A stretch of 5,493 nt of DNA, from positions 1 to 5,493 of the forward strand of contig JAQUTB010000138.1 of the NCBI GenBank assembly GCA_028709985.1, in the 5' to 3' direction. Numbering within the stretch: the stretch's first letter is position 1; every line of letters starts with the position of its first letter. The notes beneath the pieces were generated by a model, which saw only the letters and a program-made list of their open reading frames with translations, searched no databases and was not told where the DNA came from. Shown here one piece after another: positions 1 through 4,821 of the stretch. Origin of the DNA: Dethiosulfovibrio sp. (GTDB lineage Bacteria; Synergistota; Synergistia; Synergistales; Dethiosulfovibrionaceae). A program made the translations under genes and the position numbers.

Positions 1-365
1 CGGCGAGTTCCGGCATAGCTTCCAAGCTTGGGTTGGGCCGTAAGGTGACAGAAGGGGTTAAGATCTACGTGGAGGAGGGAGATTCTCCCTCCGTGTCGGT
101 CGACGCTTTCGTCATGGTCAAGTATGGTCTAAGAATTCCCGACGTGGCTTGGGACGTCCAGGAAACCATAAAGAACGAGCTGGAATCCCTAACGGGATAT
201 ACGGTCAACTACGTGAACATCTACGTCCAGGGTATCTATTTTAACGACCCTAAGACAGAGACTCCCCAGGAGGAGCCGTCCTCATCCGATAAGGCAGTCG
301 GAGGTGCCGGTCCTGACGGGAGTACAGATGGGCATCCTCACGTGCTCCTGGAGGATCAGGGATAG
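1..365 (+). CDS. Asp23/Gls24 family envelope stress response protein (5' end missing)
   Basis: The reading frame is open to the left edge of the window (first full codon at base 3), so the TTG at 33 is an internal leucine codon and not the start. About 120 C-terminal residues are visible. They carry the second half of an Asp23/Gls24 (DUF322) domain: a 'GVKIYVEEGD' strand, a 'VSVDAFVMVKYG' strand, then 'IPDVAWDVQETIKNELESLTGY' helix features and the final 'VNYVNIYVQGI' strand. A polar, Pro/Glu/Ser/Gly-rich and probably disordered tail of about 40 residues follows. Family members are small cytoplasmic proteins, often membrane-anchored through a partner, linked to cell-envelope or alkaline stress; their biochemical role is not settled. 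Position just upstream of nusB matches Bacillus yqhY, so this is probably the YqhY-type paralogue. The gene ends four bases before a strong terminator hairpin. Family is confident; the exact orthology is inference. Confidence 0.88.
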   Translation, partial: ASSGIASKLGLGRKVTEGVKIYVEEGDSPSVSVDAFVMVKYGLRIPDVAWDVQETIKNELESLTGYTVNYVNIYVQGIYFNDPKTETPQEEPSSSDKAVGGAGPDGSTDGHPHVLLEDQG

Positions 366-368
366 CTT

Positions 369-406
369 GAGGGTCGGCTCGTGAGCGAGTCGACCCTCTT
401 ATTTTT
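369..406 (+). terminator. Intrinsic (Rho-independent) terminator after the asp23-like gene
   Basis: Bases 369-381 pair with 386-398 to form a 13-bp stem (GAGGGTCGGCTCG / CGAGTCGACCCTC, with one G-T wobble at 377/390) and a four-base loop TGAG. A T-rich tract TTATTTTT follows at 399-406. It starts four bases after the asp23-like stop codon. The ribosome binding site of the next gene follows the T tract at once, so RNA ended here excludes that gene. Read on the opposite strand there is no comparable T tract, so it looks unidirectional. Confidence 0.93.
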
Positions 407-412
407 AGGAGG
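407..412 (+). promoter_or_regulatory. Ribosome binding site for the GTG start at 419
   Basis: A perfect AGGAGG core lies six bases upstream of GTG 419. It supports this GTG over the ATG at 434, which has no comparable site at the right distance. It directly abuts the T tract of the terminator. Confidence 0.85.
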
Positions 413-418
413 AGTCCC

Positions 419-898
419 GTGTACTTGAAATGGATGGACAACGGTAAGGGATATGTATGGTTATCTAAGCCAGGTCTTAGGGATTTCGTCGAAAGCCGCC
501 TATATCAGGGAGTTATCTGTCGTGATGTTGATTTTGTCGGAGAGAGAAACCAGCTTGTGGTCTCCCTGGTTATGGAGGAGGGCTCTTTCTATCTGGACAG
601 ATTGAGACTAGCAGAGGATCTCTCCAAAACGGTAAGATCGATGGGCATGGACGTCCTGATCTCATGGAAACAGGAAGAGGAGTTGGAGAAAGAGGAGCTG
701 AGCTTTTTCGAGAGACCTATATTTTGGGGGGGGCTCACCTCAGCAATATACGCCGCTTTCAGCATGGGATTCAGAAAAACCCTGTTATGTGTCGTAGTGG
801 GAGCTTCCGTATATGGAGCGATGTCCTTTCTGCACTCCGAATCTGGCAGAACCCTCAAGGAAGACCTGTTGAATTTCATTAAGGAGATCTTAGATTGA
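419..898 (+). CDS. Small membrane protein, possible Asp23-like domain with C-terminal membrane hairpin
   Basis: This is a 159-residue protein that I cannot assign to a named family. Residues 1-84 look like a soluble alpha/beta domain. Residues 45-83 (a 'QLVVSLVMEEG' strand, then an amphipathic helix, then 'GMDVLISW') follow the strand-helix-strand pattern of the second half of Asp23 domains, and residues 11-31 could match the first helix. Residues 85-99 are a strongly charged Glu/Lys linker. Two hydrophobic stretches, about 100-118 and 121-138, are split by 'FRK' and could form a membrane hairpin. A short charged amphipathic tail (140-159) ends the protein. There is no signal peptide. By analogy with AmaP, which anchors Asp23 in Staphylococcus but has its membrane segments at the N-terminus, it may tether the upstream asp23-like product; this is inference from context and pattern. 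The start is set by the AGGAGG at 407-412. The stop overlaps the nusB start (TTGA), suggesting translational coupling. An eight-G run lies at 726-733, where the first hydrophobic stretch begins. Confidence 0.82.
   Translation: MYLKWMDNGKGYVWLSKPGLRDFVESRLYQGVICRDVDFVGERNQLVVSLVMEEGSFYLDRLRLAEDLSKTVRSMGMDVLISWKQEEELEKEELSFFERPIFWGGLTSAIYAAFSMGFRKTLLCVVVGASVYGAMSFLHSESGRTLKEDLLNFIKEILD
881..888 (+). promoter_or_regulatory. Ribosome binding site for the TTG start of nusB
   Basis: AAGGAGAT lies six bases before TTG 895, inside the end of the preceding gene. It supports the rare TTG start; the next ATG in frame (964) would delete the conserved first helix of NusB. Confidence 0.8.
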
Positions 899-1335
899 AG
901 AAAAATCCTCCACATCATAAAAAACATTTGGCCAGGGAGATATCCCTTCAGGTCCTCTACAGCATGGACGTTAAGAGGAACATGGATCCCTCTGACCCCC
1001 TTGAAAACTTCGATTTTCAGGAGGAGGACGTCAAAGAAGGCGTCACGTCCATAGTCAATGGAGTTGTCGAAAATCTGGTCAGCATAGATAACATGATCAA
1101 CCGCAACGTGGTCGGCTGGAGGGCAGACAGGATGGTGGCTGTGGATAGGGCCGCTATAAGGATGGCTATATACGAGGGAATGATCTCCAAGACCATCCCT
1201 GTGGCTGTGGCCATATCAGAGGCTGTGGAGCTTGCGAAGGTCTTCGGGACGGAGGAATCGGGAAAGTTCGTCAACGGGGTTTTGGCCAAGGTCTTGAGGG
1301 CATCCTCTGAGGCAGAGGAAACCGATGGGGATTGA
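895..1335 (+). CDS. nusB: Transcription antitermination/termination factor NusB
   Basis: NusB is a small all-helical RNA-binding protein. With NusE (ribosomal protein S10) it binds boxA of nascent RNA and lets RNA polymerase read through Rho-dependent terminators, mainly in rRNA operons. The 146-residue length is typical. The N-terminal 'AREISLQVLYSMD' (residues 13-25) matches the family's basic first helix. The diagnostic C-terminal half is clear: 'VDRAAIRMAIYE' (83-94), 'IPVAVAISEAVELAKVFG' (101-118) and 'FVNGVLAKV' (125-133). A polar Glu/Asp-rich tail follows. Start choice is TTG 895, because a good ribosome binding site precedes it and the resulting N-terminus (KKNPPHHKKH) is basic, as expected for an RNA binder. 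It overlaps the upstream gene by four bases and xseA by eleven, so it is in an operon with both. Unlike the Firmicutes arrangement, folD does not separate nusB from xseA. Confidence 0.96.
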   Translation: MKKNPPHHKKHLAREISLQVLYSMDVKRNMDPSDPLENFDFQEEDVKEGVTSIVNGVVENLVSIDNMINRNVVGWRADRMVAVDRAAIRMAIYEGMISKTIPVAVAISEAVELAKVFGTEESGKFVNGVLAKVLRASSEAEETDGD

Positions 1336-2584
1336 TCTCCCTACATCCCCTATTTCGGTAGACCAGCTTTCGGCCACCATAAAGGACGTAATCGAATCCA
1401 TCCCTGGCCTTTCCAAGGTGGCGGTGAGAGGTGAGATATCGGATATAAAAAGGCACTCCAGTGGACACTGCTATTTCACCCTCGCAGGGAAGGACAGCAG
1501 GATATCCGCGGTGCTCTTCAGATCCGACGCCTCTTCCGTCGTAAACTGGCCCAGGATCGGAGATGAGGTTGTGGTAGGAGGAAGGATCTCCACCTATCCA
1601 CAGAGAGGAACTTATCAGCTTTATGCCAGGAGAATGATGCCGATAGGCAAAGGAGCCGCCGATCGTGCCCGACAGGAGACCATGGACCTCCTGTCAAAAG
1701 AGGGGCTCTTCGACCAAGCCAGAAAAAAGGCCATACCCCCCTATCCTCGAAGGGTATGTTGTATAACCTCTCCAACTGGTGCAGCTGTCAGGGATGTCCT
1801 GAAGGTTTCGGGCGAGAGAAATCCATCGTTGGACGTTGTTATAGTCCCCTGTACTGTTCAGGGTATAGACGCTCCTGATACGATAGTTAAGGCACTCTCC
1901 AGGGCTACGAGGCTAAAGGATATTGACGTGGTCCTTCTTGTCAGAGGTGGAGGCAGCAAGGACGATCTCGTCCCGTTCGACGATCCTGACGTGGTAAGGG
2001 CTGTGGCCTCGTGCCCTGTTCCGGTCGTGACCGGCATAGGGCACGAGGTTGACGTCTCACTGTCCGACCTAGCTTCGGATCTTCGCTGTGCCACTCCATC
2101 GGAGGCTGCTGAGGCGTCCATCCCTCACGCCAGGGAGATAAGATCCCATCTGTCCAACAGGAAAGATCGGCTATTGAGATCGATAACGGACAGGATGTTC
2201 AGGTCTAATGTAAACCTGGGCGATCTGAGCTCCCGTCTTGATAGAGGTGCTTTACGGTCGATTGATGTCCGTAGATCTCAGGTGGATATGCTTGAACGAA
2301 GGCTGGATCTTTCTACGAGATCAAAGATAGCCTCTCAGTCCCACAGGCTTGCCTCCTTAGCGTCCAGTCTGTTCGGAATGTCCCCTATGTCGGTGCTGGG
2401 CAGGAGATTCCTCTCCTGTCGCGATATCGGCGGTGTTCCTGTGACGTCGATAAGTGCCGTCTCCAAAGGGGATATGGTTATCCTCGACCTCGTCGATGGT
2501 GTTGTAGAGTGCGAGGTAAAATCCATAAGCTCAGTTAAGAGAGGAGGTCGTAAAGATGGTCCCCGATACCCTGAGATGGGATGA
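1325..2584 (+). CDS. xseA: Exodeoxyribonuclease VII large subunit
   Basis: This is the catalytic large subunit of exonuclease VII, which degrades single-stranded DNA from both ends to short oligonucleotides, together with several copies of small subunit XseB. The protein has 419 residues, a little shorter than the 456 of E. coli. Residues about 9-105 form the OB-fold DNA-binding domain, with the typical 'VRGEISDIKRHSSGHCYFTL' features. The catalytic domain follows, with 'CCITSPTGAAVRDVL' (145-159), 'VRGGGSKDDLVPFDDPDVVRA' features (206-226) and 'GIGHEVDVSLSDLASDLR' (237-254), then 'ATPSEAAEA'. Residues 265-345 are the Arg/Ser-rich helical region that carries XseB in characterised enzymes; it is short here. 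The C-terminal segment (353-400) keeps 'KGDMVILDLVDGVVECEV', but the usual family 'RGY' is replaced by 'RRF' (360-362). The start overlaps the end of nusB, with AGAGGAAA just upstream; the last 29 bases overlap mtnA. No xseB follows. Confidence 0.95.
   Translation: MGIDLPTSPISVDQLSATIKDVIESIPGLSKVAVRGEISDIKRHSSGHCYFTLAGKDSRISAVLFRSDASSVVNWPRIGDEVVVGGRISTYPQRGTYQLYARRMMPIGKGAADRARQETMDLLSKEGLFDQARKKAIPPYPRRVCCITSPTGAAVRDVLKVSGERNPSLDVVIVPCTVQGIDAPDTIVKALSRATRLKDIDVVLLVRGGGSKDDLVPFDDPDVVRAVASCPVPVVTGIGHEVDVSLSDLASDLRCATPSEAAEASIPHAREIRSHLSNRKDRLLRSITDRMFRSNVNLGDLSSRLDRGALRSIDVRRSQVDMLERRLDLSTRSKIASQSHRLASLASSLFGMSPMSVLGRRFLSCRDIGGVPVTSISAVSKGDMVILDLVDGVVECEVKSISSVKRGGRKDGPRYPEMG
2541..2548 (+). 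promoter_or_regulatory. Ribosome binding site for mtnA, inside xseA
   Basis: GAGGAGGT, close to a full anti-Shine-Dalgarno complement, lies seven bases before ATG 2556 and within the last codons of xseA. It fixes the mtnA start and implies coupling of the two translations. Confidence 0.85.
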
Positions 2585-3557
2585 TGGTAGCCTGATACTG
2601 TTGGATCAGAGAAAGATGCCATGGGAGACGTGTTTTGTGACATGTCGATCCTCCGAGGATGTGGCTCGATCCATATCGTCCATGGTCGGCAGAGGAGCCC
2701 CTGCCATAGGGATAGCGGCAGCCTACGGAATGGCCCTCGCCTCCTTTGGCGGTGAGGACATTGAGGCCGCAAGGGAGATGCTGTTGGCCAGCAGGCCCAC
2801 TGCGGTGAACCTTCGTTGGGCCCTCGAGGTGATGGACTCAGTAAAAGAAGGCTCTCCCGAAAATATGTTGGCCCTGGCTAGAAATCTTCACAAAGAGGAT
2901 ATAGAGATAAACAGGGCCATCGGCGATAACGGAGAGGCCCTTATAGCCGATGGATCTACCCTTTTGACTCACTGCAACGCGGGAGCCATCGCCACCGCTG
3001 GATGGGGAACCGCCCTCGGCGTGATGAGAAGCTGTAAAGAGAGAGGAAAGAGGATAAAAGTCTACGCCGACGAGACCAGGCCCAGGCTTCAAGGAGGGCT
3101 TTTGACCTCCTGGGAGCTCATGGAAGACGGTTTCGACGTTACGGTTATAACCGATGGAATGGCTGCCTGGCTGATGAAAAGCGGCAAGGTCGACGGGGTC
3201 ATAGTCGGTGCCGATAGGATCGCTGCCAACGGGGATACAGCCAACAAAATAGGGACTTACGGGCTTTCCATCGTCGCAAAGGCTCATGGCGTGCCTTTTT
3301 ACGTCGCCGCCCCAACGAGTACGTTCGACCTGTCCATCCGTTCAGGCTACGATATCCCCATAGAGGAGAGGGACGGAGACGAGGTCAGATCCCCCTACGG
3401 GAAGGAGCTGCTCTCAAAGGATATCAAGGTGTGGAATCCTGCCTTTGACGTGACGCCAGGGGAGAATGTGACGGCGATAGTAACCGAGGTGGGAGTGCTA
3501 AGACCACCTTACGATAGCTCCATAGCTACCGTCCTGAGGGACGTTAAGGCTCGATAG
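2556..3557 (+). CDS. mtnA: S-methyl-5-thioribose-1-phosphate isomerase
   Basis: The enzyme converts 5-methylthioribose-1-phosphate to 5-methylthioribulose-1-phosphate in methionine salvage. In some anaerobes and archaea the same enzyme type acts on 5-deoxyribose-1-phosphate. It is a cytosolic protein of the eIF2B alpha/beta/delta-like fold. The 333-residue length is normal. Family motifs appear in order: 'GRGAPAIGIAAAYG' (45-58), 'RPTAVNLRWAL' (80-90), 'THCNAGAIATAGWGTALG' (138-155), 'DETRPRLQG' (172-180), 'VGADRIAANGDTANKIGTYG' (217-236), 'PFYVAAPTSTFD' (247-258), 'IEER' (269-272) and 'NPAFDVTP' (294-301). The catalytic pair expected from the Bacillus enzyme (Cys and Asp) corresponds to Cys140 and Asp220, both present. 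The conserved motif set distinguishes it from eIF2B or ribose-1,5-bisphosphate isomerase relatives. The gene overlaps xseA by 29 bases and precedes two more SAM by-product salvage genes. No mtnK, mtnB, mtnC or mtnD is in the window. Confidence 0.95.
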   Translation: MVPDTLRWDDGSLILLDQRKMPWETCFVTCRSSEDVARSISSMVGRGAPAIGIAAAYGMALASFGGEDIEAAREMLLASRPTAVNLRWALEVMDSVKEGSPENMLALARNLHKEDIEINRAIGDNGEALIADGSTLLTHCNAGAIATAGWGTALGVMRSCKERGKRIKVYADETRPRLQGGLLTSWELMEDGFDVTVITDGMAAWLMKSGKVDGVIVGADRIAANGDTANKIGTYGLSIVAKAHGVPFYVAAPTSTFDLSIRSGYDIPIEERDGDEVRSPYGKELLSKDIKVWNPAFDVTPGENVTAIVTEVGVLRPPYDSSIATVLRDVKAR

Positions 3558-3562
3558 GGAGG
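3555..3562 (+). promoter_or_regulatory. Ribosome binding site choosing ATG 3571, with T7 spacer
   Basis: TAGGGAGG overlaps the mtnA stop codon TAG (3555-3557). A run of seven T (3563-3569) and one G separate it from ATG 3571, a spacing of eight bases. The in-frame TTG at 3568 would leave only five bases, so ATG 3571 is the better start. Confidence 0.72.
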
Positions 3563-3570
3563 TTTTTTTG

Positions 3571-4821
3571 ATGAAAGATTTTGCTGTTGCGGACATGTCA
3601 AAGGCGGCTTCGGGGTCACAGAAGATAGACTGGGCCTGGCAGTATATGCCTGTGCTGTCCTCTTTGGAGGACCGGTTTATGGAGAAGCAGCCCTTCAAGG
3701 GAATAAAACTGGCGGCTTGCCTTCATCTGGAGGCCAAGACCGCCTGTTTGTTAAGGACTTTTTCCAGGCTCGGGGCGGAGGTCTACGCTGCGGGAAGCAA
3801 CCCTCTCTCCACCCAGGACGATATCTGTGCTGCTCTTGTCGATGAAGGCGTTCACGTCTACAGCCACAGAGGGATGTCCTCGGATGAATATTTCTCCTAC
3901 ATAAGGAATGTGCTGGACAGCCGACCCGACGTTATAGTGGACGATGGGGCGGATCTGGTAGCGACCCTGTTGGAGGAGAGGCCAGAGCTGATAGAGAACG
4001 TCCGAGGAGGTTCGGAGGAGACCACCTCCGGCGTAAAGAGGCTAAAGGCCATGGAACGCCAGGGGATACTTCCCTTCCCGATGATATCGGTCAACGACGC
4101 GGACAGCAAATACCTTTTTGATAACCGCTATGGGACCGGTCAATCCGTATGGGACGGCGTTATGAGGACCACCAACAGCCTTATCGCTGGCAAGGTCGTC
4201 GTGGTGGCAGGTTACGGATGGTGCGGCAGGGGAGTGGCAATGAGGGGCAAGGCCCTGGGGGCCAGGGTGATAGTGACCGAGATAGATCCCCACCGGGCCT
4301 TCGAGGCCCTGATGGACGGCCACGAGGTCATGACCATGGAAGATGCCGCCCCACTCGGAGATATCTTCCTCACTCTGACAGGAAACGTAGACGTCATATC
4401 GTCCAGCCACATGCTAAAAATGAAAGACGGGGTCATCATGGGTAACGCCGGACACTTCGACGTGGAGATATCCAAGGCAGATCTGAAATCCATATCCACC
4501 GAGGTTTTCGAGGTTCGCCCTAACGTCACATGCTACAGGACCGAGTCGGGAAACAGGCTCTACCTGCTTGGAGAGGGAAGGCTGGTAAACCTCGCGGCGG
4601 GAGACGGCCACCCGATAGAGATAATGGACCTGAGCTTCGCCCTCCAGCTCATGTCTGCCCTACACGTTATCGAGCATCACAGTGAGATGGAGTCGAGGCT
4701 CTACCCGGTTCCACAGGATATAGATAAGCTGGTCGTCTCCACAAAACTGTCGTCTCTTGGCGTATCGCTGGATCGACTGACCCCATCTCAAGAGGAGTAT
4801 ATGGAAGGCTGGAAAGAGTGA
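3571..4821 (+). CDS. ahcY: Adenosylhomocysteinase family protein, archaeal/Thermotoga type; possibly S-inosylhomocysteine hydrolase
   Basis: This NAD-dependent enzyme reversibly cleaves S-adenosylhomocysteine to adenosine and homocysteine, or the inosyl analogue in some archaea. With start ATG 3571 it has 416 residues, the short class. Visible signatures are 'CLHLEAKTA' (50-58), 'SNPLSTQDDICAAL' (76-89), 'DDGADL' (124-129), 'GGSEETTSGV' (146-155), 'VNDADSKYLFDNRYG' (174-188; Lys180 and Asp184 fit the catalytic Lys/Asp), the Rossmann NAD loop 'GYGWCGRGVA' (214-223), 'GNAGHFDVEI' (291-300) and 'NLAAGDGHPIEIMDLSFA' (340-357). The protein ends at 'QEEYMEGWKE' and lacks the Lys/Tyr-bearing C-terminal tail that reaches the neighbouring subunit's NAD in classical SAHH. 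In the nucleobase/ribose pocket the usual Thr and Glu/Gln of 'CLHMTxE/QTA' are Glu54 and Lys56, and the Met before 'GHP' is Asp345. These are traits of the archaeal/Thermotoga branch. The stop overlaps the ATG of the mtaD-like gene by one base. The family is certain; the true substrate is open. Confidence 0.94.
   Translation: MKDFAVADMSKAASGSQKIDWAWQYMPVLSSLEDRFMEKQPFKGIKLAACLHLEAKTACLLRTFSRLGAEVYAAGSNPLSTQDDICAALVDEGVHVYSHRGMSSDEYFSYIRNVLDSRPDVIVDDGADLVATLLEERPELIENVRGGSEETTSGVKRLKAMERQGILPFPMISVNDADSKYLFDNRYGTGQSVWDGVMRTTNSLIAGKVVVVAGYGWCGRGVAMRGKALGARVIVTEIDPHRAFEALMDGHEVMTMEDAAPLGDIFLTLTGNVDVISSSHMLKMKDGVIMGNAGHFDVEISKADLKSISTEVFEVRPNVTCYRTESGNRLYLLGEGRLVNLAAGDGHPIEIMDLSFALQLMSALHVIEHHSEMESRLYPVPQDIDKLVVSTKLSSLGVSLDRLTPSQEEYMEGWKE

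Noticed and set aside
33..35. TTG as the start of the asp23-like gene
   Set aside because: The frame is open upstream to the window edge and reads a sensible Asp23-type sequence (SSGIASKLGLGRKV), so this TTG is an internal Leu codon.
425..457. Promoter-like TTGAAA with a TATGTA further down
   Set aside because: The spacing is 21 bases, the -10 match is poor, and it lies inside the coding sequence of the small membrane protein.
664..882. A + strand frame inside the 159-residue membrane protein gene
   Set aside because: It is a shadow in another frame with no good ribosome binding site; it matters only as the frame that a one-base gain in the G8 tract would enter.
2335..2772. A 145-codon minus-strand open frame spanning the xseA/mtnA junction
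   Set aside because: It is antisense to two well-supported genes, rich in Arg/Pro/Ser with no motif, and has no ribosome binding site worth noting.
3530..3569. Possible terminator at the end of mtnA: hairpin CGTCC-TGAG-GGACG followed later by T7
   Set aside because: The stem is only five base pairs, it lies inside the coding sequence, and 19 bases separate it from the T run, which is the spacer of the next ribosome binding site.
3557..3571. SAH or SAM riboswitch in front of the SAHH-family gene
   Set aside because: Only 13 bases separate the two genes, so there is no leader to hold a riboswitch, and mtnA likewise starts inside xseA.
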